From: Neocallimastix lanati (nom. inval.)
Taxonomy: Eukaryota > Neocallimastigomycota > Neocallimastigomycetes > Neocallimastigales > Neocallimastigaceae
Assembly (NCBI GenBank): GCA_016946835.1
Contig: JACVTC010000049.1
Coordinates: 347,501-411,500, forward strand
Direction: 5' to 3'
Length of the DNA: 64,000 nt
This document shows, one piece after another, positions 37,554-48,448 of the stretch (the first letter of the stretch is position 1; the number at the start of each line of letters is the position of its first letter). Both the position numbers and the translations under genes were made by a program. The notes beneath the pieces are model-generated. The model did no database searches. It saw nothing but the letters and a program-made list of their open reading frames with translations, and was not told where the DNA came from.

Positions 37554-38238
37554 ATGAAATATTTTAAGGATATTGAAATTGTTTATGAAATATTTTATAT
37601 TATTTCTAAACATTGTCCAATATCTAATAGTAATGTAGACACTGTTATCATAGATATGAATAATATAGAACTAAGTTCTGATTCTGATAGTAGTAGTAAC
37701 GAAGTATATAATATTAATAATATTAACAATAGAAATAATATTGTTAATGATAGTAGAAATAGTGATAGTGAAAATAGAATTATTAATATTAGTAATAGTG
37801 AAAATTATAATATCGTTACTTCTAATTTAGTGAATAATTTCAATTGGTGAAAATCGTGGTAATTTAAGTAATTTTCTGAATAATGAGTGTGTAAATATAT
37901 ATGTGACGTGGTACCAATCATATAACTTTCTTCTTGGTGGAAGGGATGCAGATATAATAGATTTAAATTATAAAAAGGAATGGGATATTTTGTTTAAGAA
38001 CCAAATCATTTCTGGTGATTATTCAAAAACGCCGTTCTTGGTGCGATCTGCGACTCTCTTTACAGAAATTATGCCTAGGGCTAGTACTCGGCAAGGGTTA
38101 CTATTCCGAAAGTATAAGCGCAAACTAATCAGGAGCGTCAACGCTGAAAATGCAGTAAGACAGGCTAGCAGGGCCAACGCCTCTGAAGGAGAAGACCATA
38201 ATTTCTTTCAGATAGACAATTCAAACCCTAATTCATAA
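37554..38238 (+). pseudogene. C-terminal tail of the LINE ORF
   Basis: Two frames are seen. 37554-37850 encodes an Asn/Ser/Asp-rich low-complexity stretch. 37903-38238 encodes DIIDLNYKKEWDILFKNQ, FLVRSATLFTEIMPRAS and a basic, acidic-ended tail that ends at 38238. The low-complexity part suggests that a microsatellite expanded within the ORF. The final 111 codons look intact and are likely the natural C-terminus of the element's protein. Confidence 0.65.
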
Positions 38239-38386
38239 GGAGGTGAGGTTCGTTGCATATGAACTTTTTTCTGAATTTATTTATTCACTTATTTTTGGTT
38301 ATTACTTTTTTTTTTCACGTTACTTTTTCATTTATTATTATGTTCAAATTGGACAAATAATATTTATTTATTTTATTAATTACGTG

Positions 38387-38417
<31 letters not shown>

Positions 38418-38513
38418 TTTCTATTAAAATTAAAAGTATTCATTCATTTTATTTAAGAATAAATAAATAAAGATTAAAGTTCGCAATAATTGCGGCTATA
38501 AAAAAAAAAAAAA

Positions 38514-39124
38514 GAATAAGTATGCGTAATGTAGTGTTTTATTTATTTATTTTTTTTTTAGTTCCAATACTCTCTTTTTAACTTCAATATCGTCTTTTTC
38601 ATAGGCATTAGCTAGTTGAAGATAAAATATTATAATAAATAGTATTATTAAAACTACTTTATTCATTGTATACTATTTTATATATGACTTTATATTGTAT
38701 ATTAATTAAATATGTTGTTTTGAATAATAAATTAAATGGTAATAATAATATATAGAAAAGAAAAGAAAATTAATAATTTATATTTTTTATATATAAATGT
38801 TAATATAAAAAAAAATTTTTTTTTTTATTTATGTTTTATTTTATTTATACTTTACGTCATTTATAAAGACGTCTTCCATTTACCATTAATTAAAAGAATA
38901 ATAAAAAAAAAAAATTATTATAACTATTATTTTATTAATAAATAAAATTAATTAAATAATTAGTAATGTTCATAATAAAAATTCAAAAAAGATATTATTA
39001 ATAAGGATAATAAATAACGATCTTAAATAAAAATAAAAAGAAGATATTATTTTAAATAAATTAAAAAAAAATGGTATTAAAATTAAGGAAAAATAACTAT
39101 TAATAACAATAGTAAAATTGTATC

Positions 39125-39159
<35 letters not shown>

Positions 39160-39712
39160 TTATAATATTTAAAAATAACAGTATTGTTAAACAATAATAA
39201 ATAATGAAATTAAAATAAAGTTTAGTACAATAATTATATAAAATCATAATAAATATTAGTTGTAAATAACTACTATTAGATAATAATAATAAAAAAATAT
39301 AAAGTATACAATTAAAATAATAATAAATATTATAATAATAAAAAGATGGCGTTTGTAATAATAGTTGAAAGAAAAAAGAATTTATAATAATAATATTTAT
39401 AAATATATTAATTAAAAAAAAAAATTCATTGATCAAATATAATTTTATTTTATAAATATTAATCATTAATTAAAATTAGATGATTCTATTAATACTTTTT
39501 TATATAATAATGATTTTAATTATAATATTATTCATAATTTTTATTTTCATCTAATTTGAAAATTTCAAAAAAAAATTAATAAATAAAAAAAAAAAAAAAA
39601 GAGGAAAAAGAAAAAAAAAGAGAAGAAATTAATAAATAAATAAATAAATAAATAAATAAAAACAAGAACAAGAGATTATATTATTAAAAAAGTTAAAAAT
39701 TAAAAAAAAAAT

Positions 39713-39744
<32 letters not shown>

Positions 39745-40306
39745 ACTTTAGATTATACATAAAAGAAAATTAAGAATATAATAATAATAATAAAGAAAAG
39801 TAAATTTAGCTTAGCATTGATTATTGCTAAGTTAATCTTTTAATTTTTTTTTTTTTTTAAAACTGAAAAAAAAAAAAAGCCATAATAAACTATATTAAGA
39901 TTATATCTTTTATAATCTCTCTTAATAATAAAAAAAAATATATATATATATTTTTTTTCTTATATATATAATTTAATCTGATATAATAATTATTTTTAAA
40001 CTTTTTATAATTTATTTTATATATTTTATTTTTATTATTTATAAATAATTAAATTATTATTATTAATATTTATTAATTAATTATTTAATATTTAATTTTT
40101 ATTATTGATATTATTAAACTTTTTAATTAATGTATACATTTACATTTACATTTTTCCGATTTTTCTTTGAAATGTCAATAAATTAATTTAAAAATAAAAA
40201 AAAAAAAAATTTTTTTTATATAAAAATGTATATATAAAAAGATAAAAAAACACAAAACCAAAACCAAAATAAAAAAAGAAATCACAAAAAAAGAAATCTT
40301 TAAAAA

Positions 40307-40340
<34 letters not shown>

Positions 40341-40661
40341 TATATAAAATAATAAGCTATATAAAATAATATTATTAAAAAGAAAGAAAAAATATTATTA
40401 TAATTAAAAAATAATAAATGGTTTTAATAATTTATAAATAAATAAATAAATAAAAACTATTTAAATATATATTTATATTTATTTAATTGCTAAGTCATAT
40501 TGAAATTATCTAAATTTTTATTTTTTAAATTATAATTTTTTTTTTTTTTAATTCTTTTTATAAATATAAAAAAAAAGTATAAAAAACAAAAAAGGAAGTA
40601 TATATAGAGAAATATTATTTATTTTTTTTAAAAAAAAAAAAAAAATTAAAAGAAAATAAAA
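38514..40661. other. Gene-free AT-rich DNA upstream of the DUF998 gene
   Basis: It contains AAT and ATA repeats (about 39127-39160), an AT dinucleotide run at about 39717-39745 and A/T runs. A 127-codon minus-strand frame at 39083-39466 encodes mostly Ile, Leu and Tyr, and I take it as translated repeat. Confidence 0.6.
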
Positions 40662-41603
40662 ATGTCAACTAACAAAAATGATATCACTTATAATTCAGTA
40701 GAGGAAGACAATGAGGATAGTCTTCAACCAAAACACCCTATTACCCTCACCACCACCACCACCAAAAATAATAATAATAATGGTAGAATAAAATATAAAA
40801 ATGATAAAAGAACTTTAATACATTGGTTTTGTTTGAGTGGTCCTCTCAGTGTCCTATTTTATGCTCTTCATGATATCATTGGCGGTAGAAATTACCCAGG
40901 TTATGATTGGAAAAGACAGGCCGTTAGTGACTTAACCGCTAAGGATGCTCCTTCCTTTGTAGTGGCTAGTTCTTATTCTTCTATATATGGCTTATTTAAT
41001 GGCATCTGTTGTACCTTGCTTTGTCTTCTCATGGAAAAATCTGAGAAGGAGAGGAGTGATAGTAAAAATGGTCATGGCTATGGACATGGTTTAATTTTTA
41101 GATTAGGTATTTATACTTTTGCTCTTATGAATTTTGTTTCTGCTATCGGTTATTCCTTATTCCCTTTAACCGGTTCTGGTTATGATGGCAGCTTTCAAAG
41201 TTTTGTTCATGTTTATATTGTCACCGTGGCAGTTGTTTTACTTTCTATTATTTCTTTAATTCTTATAGCGGTTGGTTCCTTTAAAGGTAATGAATTTGGA
41301 AATGGAAGAGGTAAAGATAAAGATAAAGATAAAGATAATGGTAAAGAAAGTAAGGAAGCTTTTGTTGAAGTAGAAAATGAAAATGAAATAGAAATTCTTG
41401 AAAGAGAAAATCAAATTAGAAATCGTTCTAAAAAATGTTTAGGTGGTCTTGCTATTCTAGCCTTCCTTTTTATGATGATGGGTGCCATTGGAAGTGGTCT
41501 CGTTCCTAAGCGTTATTTTGGTGTGGTGGAACGATGGAGTACGTATAGTGCCGTCGTCTTTACGGGTATCTTGGGAATTTATGGTTTTTTGAGGAAATTA
41601 TGA
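40662..41603 (+). CDS. DUF998-family integral membrane protein (313 aa)
   Basis: A single-exon gene with balanced codons in AT-only DNA. The N-terminal 50 residues are hydrophilic with poly-Thr and poly-Asn. Six hydrophobic segments follow at roughly residues 53-73, 104-124, 147-168, 181-206, 259-280 and 292-312. The DUF998 hallmark is clear: LSGPLSVLFYALHD, then YPGYDWKRQAVSDLTAKDAPS (about 78-98), SSIYGLFN, and later SAIGYSLFPLTGSGYDG. DUF998 is a mainly bacterial and archaeal family of unknown function, so a bacterial origin by transfer is likely; gut fungi are known for such transfers. Two charged insertions (about 128-142 and 209-258, the latter with a coded AAAGAT microsatellite giving KDKDKDKD) are not usual for the bacterial proteins and look like host-acquired loops. 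The start is the first ATG after an A-rich leader. Confidence 0.88.
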   Translation: MSTNKNDITYNSVEEDNEDSLQPKHPITLTTTTTKNNNNNGRIKYKNDKRTLIHWFCLSGPLSVLFYALHDIIGGRNYPGYDWKRQAVSDLTAKDAPSFVVASSYSSIYGLFNGICCTLLCLLMEKSEKERSDSKNGHGYGHGLIFRLGIYTFALMNFVSAIGYSLFPLTGSGYDGSFQSFVHVYIVTVAVVLLSIISLILIAVGSFKGNEFGNGRGKDKDKDKDNGKESKEAFVEVENENEIEILERENQIRNRSKKCLGGLAILAFLFMMMGAIGSGLVPKRYFGVVERWSTYSAVVFTGILGIYGFLRKL

Positions 41604-41698
41604 ACAATAAATAAATTAATAAATTAATAAATAAATAATTAATTAAATTAAAAAAAAAAAAACAAAAAAACAAAAAAAAAAAGCATACACACTCCCTC

Positions 41699-41737
<39 letters not shown>

Positions 41738-42657
41738 TTTTTATAAAATATCATATAATATATTATTTTTTATCTCTATCTTTATTTATAGTATTTATAA
41801 AATATTATGTAAATATTAATGAACCTATATATAAGTTAAATATATCATAGGGTTTTTTGATTTTTTTTTTTTTTTTTTTTTTAAAAAATCTTTTTGAAAT
41901 TTGAATTCTAAAATCTAAAATTGCATTGAATTTTTTTTTTTAAAAAAAAAAAAAATTGAAATAAAAAAATGATATTAAAATAATAAAATAAAATTAAATA
42001 TATATATATGATTATCATAAAATTATAATATATATATATATATAAATTTTTTATTTATGTTTTTAAATTTTATTTATTTTTAAATATATAATTTTCTATA
42101 TTAAAATTTATTATTCATATAATATATAATATATAATATATATAAATATTTTTTAATTGTAAGAAAGTGGAAGCCTTCACATTATTATTATTATTATTAT
42201 TTTTTTTAAATTGTTGATTTTTAATTTTTTTAAGGTAGTATTTGAAATGATGGATGGTGGACTACTTTTTTATATAATTATTATGATTATTATTGTCACT
42301 ATAAAGTCAATATAAATAATAATACTAATACTAATAATAATAATAATAATAATAATAATTTTGGTTTATTAATAATGTTTGTTAATAATAAAAATTAAAG
42401 TTTATTGGTAATATTAATAATAAAATTTATAGATAAGTAAGGTTTATTGGTAATATTAATTATAATATATATAGATAAGTAAGGTTTATTGGTAATGTTA
42501 ATAATAATATATATAAAGATAAATGTGAGTAGATATTATAAGAATATTTAAAGATATTTAAAGAGGTAAAAAAATAAATAATAAATAATAATAATAATAA
42601 TAATAATAAATAATAAATAAAAATAATAATAATAATAAATAATAAATAATAATAATA

Positions 42658-42696
<39 letters not shown>

Positions 42697-42873
42697 TTAA
42701 TAAACGTTACTCCACTTTATATAAATAAATAAATTTAAAATCAAATATTATTATTTTTATTCTTTCTCAAAAGTTAAAATATGAATAAATTAATTATTAA
42801 ATTTAATATAAAATTTTTTTTGTCAATTATAAATTATTTTTTTTTACATTATTATATTATTATTATTACTATA

Positions 42874-42900
<27 letters not shown>
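41604..42900. other. Gene-free AT-rich DNA
   Basis: A and T runs, ATA repeats, a direct repeat of AAGGTTTATTGGTAATATTAAT-like units (42370-42510) and AAT microsatellites at about 42320-42360 and 42570-42690. No frame is supported. Confidence 0.6.
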
Positions 42901-42907
<7 letters not shown>

Positions 42908-42991
42908 TTTTTTTCTTCTTCATTATAAGAAGAATTAAAGTTTTTTTTTTTTTTTTTTTTTTTTTCTTCTTCATTATAAGAAGAATTAAAA

Positions 42992-43022
<31 letters not shown>

Positions 43023-43190
43023 TTTTTTTTGTCAATTATAAATTATTTTTTTTTACATATATTTTTTTATATATTATTATATTTATAATTATTACTATAT
43101 ATATATATATTTTTTCTTCTTCATTATAAGAAGAATTTAAGTTTTTTTTTTTTTTTTTTTCTTCATTATAAGAAGAATTGAAGTTTTTTT
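42807..43190. repeat. Repeats of a CTTCTT-CATTAT-AAGAAG hairpin motif in T runs
   Basis: The 18-base inverted repeat CTTCTTCATTATAAGAAG followed by AATT(A/T/G)AAG occurs at about 42915, 42966 and 43116, and a shortened copy starts at 43161. The copies are separated by T runs. A second motif (AAATTTTTTTTGTCAATTATAAATTATTTT) occurs at about 42811 and 43020. This suggests that one larger block was duplicated and then rearranged. Confidence 0.75.
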
Positions 43191-43349
43191 TTTATTATTA
43201 TTATTATTTTATACTTTATAAAGTATTATCATTATTATTACTATTATTATTATAATTATAAAATCATAATATCATTTTTTAATGCATTTTCAATGTGTTT
43301 TTACTATTATTATTATTTTTTCTTTTTTTCATTCTTTAGATTTTGGATA

Positions 43350-46333
43350 TTACATAATATTATTGTGACTGTCACCTATATTACTTATACTTGTTGTACC
43401 ACTTTCATTAGTTAGATAACCACTACCATTATTCGTATTATCATCTTTGATATTAACACTAAAGTAATTGTCTGTAATATTAAAATCATTATTTCTCGTA
43501 TTTATTGTTTGATTTCCACAATAGATTGTACTTCCATTCTCCAAAATGGCAGAATTATGGATATTATCATCCTCAATGAACGTAGATTTATTAATGGATT
43601 GGGCAAAGGAATGATAATTATGATCAATAATAATGGGATCACTGTTCATACTGTATTGATTATCATTCTTTTCAAAGTTACTAAAGGTATTACCACTTTT
43701 ACTTCTACTTTTAAAAAGTGAAAATTGAGATTCTCTAATTCCTCTGATGGGAATAAAGTTGACTAAATCATTAATATTACTAAAACTTTTTCTATTCAGT
43801 TGTTCCTTATTCTTAATTGGATGTTTTCGAATATATACAAGTCTGTTTCCAATTAAAATGTAAACTGTAATTAGCGAAAGTACCATATGAATAAAGAGTA
43901 GAATAATGGAAGTTATAGTCATATTGGAAGCACCATTAGAAAAAAAATTACTGAAGCCTCTTTCAAATAGAAATGAGGATAATAAAAGTAGTACAATGAA
44001 AGAAATGAAACGGGTATCTCCATATTTTTTCGAAAGCTTATGCACTTGAATGGTCATGACTAACATTGTTACAAACTAAATCGGCGAATATTAATAATAA
44101 TGTTAATGTTAATAATAATAATAAAGTTAATAATTAGAATTATTTATAATAAAAAAGAAATTTTATTAAAATAATAATAATAATAATAATTAATTATATT
44201 AATAATTAATTATAATAATATTAATTAATAATAATAATATTAATTAATTATAATAATGTTAATTAATTATAATAATATTAATTAATTAATTAATTAATTA
44301 TAATAATAATAATATATATATATATATATATATTTTTTAAAGAAAACAAGCAATATTTAATAAACCATCGTAATACTTACTAAGAAAGCTGTATAAATAT
44401 ATGAATATAATGCATGTCTATCGAAGTCATAAACACATGTTAGTAGACGGGCAAATTTAATTGATCCTTCGGTTTCTAAATTAAACATATCAAAATAAGA
44501 AACTTCATAATAAACAAGAAAAGTTATTATCAATATAATAATAATATATATAATTAATCGTTTATCGTGTAATTTTTTTCCTATGGACATATTAGATGCA
44601 TTCGTATAAATATAATAGATACGGAAAATAATGGCAAAGAGTGGAATGTATACAATGTTATTGATAAAGAAGTTTAAGACCACACTTAATCGACATAAAT
44701 ATCTTGTAGTCACCACGCTATAGAAATATGGAAATATAATTCTCAATAAAATACCAAAAATGGTTAGATTGGTGAGGTGAGGGGACATGGCTTTAACGTA
44801 CGGATGATTTCTATTGAGATAGACTTTCACCATAAAGACCACTAAGTATATAGCAACGATGATGGTAATGAAATTTAAAATGATAAACAAAATCATAGAA
44901 ACTGAAATTTGAAGTTCTTTATCGGTGGAAGTATTCCATACATCTAAAAGATTCATGAACACCTTTTTAGCACTCATATCTTCTTGAATTAGTAATGTTT
45001 TCTTTAATTCTATTGGTACAATTAATTTCGCTTCCATAAAATCAGCACTAAATTTCGTTTTCTTAAAAATTTTTCGTATACGAATTGGATTTATCTTCTT
45101 AAGCTTCTCACACATTTCCCTATTCATCTGACAGTAGGAACTTACCACTTCATCGTTGCTACTTTTAAAATTAAACGTGGGAATACTACCCATTTGTAGG
45201 GCACGATACATTTGCATTTGTTTAGAGGTGAGAATGGTGGCTAATTTGAGGAGAGTATCCATGGATTGGGAGCTGTTTTTATTAATGACTAAATATTTTT
45301 CTTGAATCACCGTAGTATCCTCAGGAAGAGAATTCATTTTAATGGAAACTTTAGAGTTTTCATTTAATGCCTTGTAAAGAGAGGCACCTCCTCTAAATAT
45401 TTTACTTTTATCCTTAAGAAATGTTTGATAGGCCTCTTCTACTGAAGTAGATAAAACTTTTTCCATATTGTTTTTTCCTGTTAATTTTTGGATATATTTT
45501 CGAAAAGAATTGAATAATTCAATGGCTTCTTCATTATACAAAAAATTATAGGAGGTTGGATCATTTTCCTTCGGTTTATTATATTGATATTGAACAAATT
45601 CACTGAAAAAATTTAATAAATCATCATTATCTTTGAAACCTGCACTCAGAATTGTTTCTTCAGAGAAGGTATCATCCTTAAAAGATGAATCCTGTACCTT
45701 TATTGCTAATGCATCCTTCGACTTCACATTACTGTCATGATAGTATAATAAATCGAAGTCTATTTCATATGGAAGTCCATATAAACTTTTTTCACTATTT
45801 ATTTTACCATCATTTAGGATGTCTTCATCATGATGACTAAGATCTGATTTGTCTATTTCATAGGTATTGTAATCAATGTAGTAGTCTGAGAGAGTTTTGA
45901 AACCAAATTCATTTTTTAATATCATGAAATCAATGTATGAATTATCAGCATATAAAAATCGATCATCTAGTATCATCATATCATATTTAGAGTTCTTTAG
46001 TTCTCGAAGAGTACAATTAAAATTTTTTGCATAGTCCTCATCAATTGAGAAAGGTGACTGGGCATCTTTATAAAATTGAGAAAGATGTTCACCATCTTCT
46101 GGTGTTGGTGTACAATATGAAAATTGAAGTGTATAATTTATATTGTTGTCATTGATCATTAAAAAATATTGATTAATTATTTCATTATATTTTTTTAAAT
46201 ATTCTTTCTCTTCAATTGCAGGTTTATTTATTAAAATATTAATAGTTTCTTTGGCAAATACTTTATTATAATCATCATAATAAAGTATGGAAAAAAATAA
46301 AATATTAATAAATATTGTTTTGAAAAGATACAT
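43350..46333 (-). CDS. Class C GPCR-like receptor with bacterial-type solute-binding ectodomain (two exons, about 892 aa)
   Basis: Exon 1 runs 46333-44381 and exon 2 runs 44075-43350. The 305-bp intron has donor GTAAGT and acceptor TTTAG, and joins phase 0 within TM5. A signal peptide (FKTIFINILFFSILYYDD) is followed by an ectodomain of about 450 residues resembling bacterial type 2 solute-binding proteins (for example YGLPYEIDFDLLYYHDS and the later PTSYNFLYNEEAIELF). TM1 starts near 478. HPYVKAMSPHLTNLTIFG before TM2 matches the class C/GABA-B signature, and the FRIYYIY after TM3 also fits. TM5 spans the intron; TM6 and TM7 lie in exon 2. A Ser/Asn-rich tail of about 160 residues is probably cytoplasmic. 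Gut fungi have many such receptors, presumably sensing sugars or amino acids; the ligand is unknown. No break is visible. The start is the first ATG and gives the signal peptide. Confidence 0.9.
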
Positions 46334-46343
46334 TGTTGTATTA

Positions 46344-46385
<42 letters not shown>

Positions 46386-46613
46386 AAAATAATGGAACTA
46401 CTTAATTTTTGTCACAAGATAATTGAATTATATATCCATTATAGGTTTTTTAAGAATAATGATTTTTTTTTTCTATTTTTATTGTTTAATAATTTAAATA
46501 GTTTTAATTAATTCTTTTAATGATTATAATAAATAATTATAGTTATCTTTTATCTATCTATACAAATTTTCTGAAAAAAAAAAATAAAATAATATAAAAT
46601 AAAAATTGAAAAA

Positions 46614-46652
<39 letters not shown>

Positions 46653-47287
46653 AAATAATATCTATTACCTTAATAAGTATCCTTTTTAAGAAAATTAAAA
46701 AAAAATTTAAAAAAAAAAAAAAAATAAAAAATTTTTTGAGAAATTTTAAATTACCTCGTTATATTTAAAAACATAAATAAAAAAAAAAAAAATTAATAAT
46801 GCTTCTTTTAATTAGGAAATTTAATAATAAAAATAGTTTTCTATTGCTAATTAAATATTATTTATATAAAAAAATAAATTAATATTTAAATAATTTAGTA
46901 TTTTTAGATTTTACTAAATAATGTTTTGAAATAGTAGTATAAATTATAATTAATAAAAAAATTTTATTATTATTTTTTTTATATTATTACAACATAAATT
47001 AAAAGTAATATTAAATTAATAGACTAAAAATAGGTTAATTTTAATTTTAATTTTTTTTCAAAAAAAAAAAAAAAAAAATCAGAAATTTGCTAAGTCAATC
47101 AAATGTTTTAACTTTATGTTTATTAATATTTTTCAATATTAATAATTTGAAAGAAAAAAATAAAATTTAAAATTAAAATCAAATGTTTATAAAATATTCA
47201 AAAAAAAAAAAAAAAAAAAAGTTCATTTATTTTATATTAAATACTTTAATTATTATTATTTATTAAATTAATTATAATTTATTTAAC
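46334..47287. other. AT-rich DNA upstream of the receptor gene
   Basis: It contains an ATT run (about 46347-46382), A runs of over 20 bases and no frame. The receptor promoter must lie in the 46334-46700 part, but I cannot point to an element. Confidence 0.55.
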
Positions 47288-48355
47288 CAATAATTATATA
47301 ATTTATTATATAATATTTATACCCAATTAATATATAAATTTTTATAAAAAAATAATTATTTTTTAATTATCTATAATTTTGCAGTAATGCTTCCTATTTG
47401 AAAATTAACTTTAAATTTAATATTAATCATATTAAATAATAAAAAATTTAAAAAAATAATAATAGTAATGATAGTAAACATGGATAAATTAATTGTTGAA
47501 TTTAACCATGTAGTGTAATTAATGATACCTGTTAGGTGTCACCAATTCTGTTTTTTAAAATTTTACTCATAATTACTTTCAAATAGCTAATATCAAATAA
47601 TGATTATCAGTTAATGGATTTTCTTTTTATGTTAAAAATTATATACATATAAAAATAAGAAAAAAAAAATATAATTAAATATATCTATATAAAGAATATT
47701 ACTCTGTTATACCAATAATTTTCATATCGAAATTATAGCTTATACAAACAAATGAATATAAATAACAAATTCTCAATATTTATTTTATTAATTTATTACT
47801 TGAAATTAATTGTTAATATACTGTTATATTATTACAACATTAATAATAATAATATTAATATTAATTATAATAATAATCAATAATTATAATTTATTATATA
47901 ATTTTTATACCCAATTAATATATAAATTTTTATAAAAAAATAATTATTTATTTTTAATTATCTAAAGTTTTACTGTAATAATTCTTATTTGAAATTTAAC
48001 TTTATATTTAAAATTAATTATATTAAATAAATAAAAAAATAATAAAAGTTAATCTTACAAAAAAAAAAATTAAAAAATAATAATATAATAAAAATTGAAT
48101 TTCTCTATGGTAGATACCTGTTAGGTGTCACCAAATTCTGCTTTAAGAATTTATTCCTATTTACTTCTAAGTAGCTGATATTAAATAATGATTATCAGAT
48201 ATGGTTTATTCTTTCATGTTAAAACTTATATACATAAAAAAAATAAAATAAAAAAAGAAAAAATAATTAAATATTTATATATATATATTTCTTAATCTTA
48301 TTAATTTATTGCATATTTATAATTAATAGTTAATATACTGATATATTATTAGTGT
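47288..48355. repeat. Direct duplication with about 580-bp period, carrying a hairpin
   Basis: Copy 1 (about 47288-47845) and copy 2 (about 47868-48355) share CAATAATTATA...TACCCAATTAATATATAAATTTTTATAA at the start. In the middle both have GATACCTGTTAGGTGTC with a 7-bp stem and GTT loop (47524-47540 and 48113-48129), then CACCAA(A)TTCTG. Further on are TAATGATTATCAG and TTAATATACTG near the end. Identity by eye is about 80%. There is no coding frame. The conserved G/C-containing hairpin stands out from the AT background. Confidence 0.75.
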
Positions 48356-48356
48356 A

Positions 48357-48446
<90 letters not shown>

Positions 48447-48448
48447 GT
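48356..48448. repeat. (TAA)n microsatellite
   Basis: About 30 TAA units, nearly perfect, with a TAG variant at the end. It gives a poly-Tyr frame on the minus strand that is not a gene. Confidence 0.9.

Larger units (their letters stand above)
34330..38513 (+). mobile_element. Degenerate LINE (non-LTR retrotransposon) with 3' A tail
   Basis: About 4.2 kb carry, in order, a short upstream frame, an apurinic-type endonuclease, a reverse transcriptase, a Cys/His segment, a conserved C-terminal tail, a T-rich 3' untranslated region and a terminal A run (38500-38513). There are no LTRs. The coding part is broken into at least six frames by stops and frameshifts, so the copy is dead, although catalytic motifs remain readable. 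Just before the A tail lies a perfect hairpin, CGCAA-TAA-TTGCG (38482-38494). The 5' limit is an estimate from the change in composition. The clade is uncertain; endonuclease plus RT excludes site-specific R2-like elements. Confidence 0.9.

Noticed and set aside
39083-39466. 127-codon minus-strand frame that could pass as a membrane protein
   Set aside because: Ile/Leu/Tyr content follows the AAT repeats; no loops, charges or motif typical of a real membrane protein.
42844-43035. 63-codon Lys/Asn frame on the minus strand
   Set aside because: Translated T runs and the hairpin repeat.
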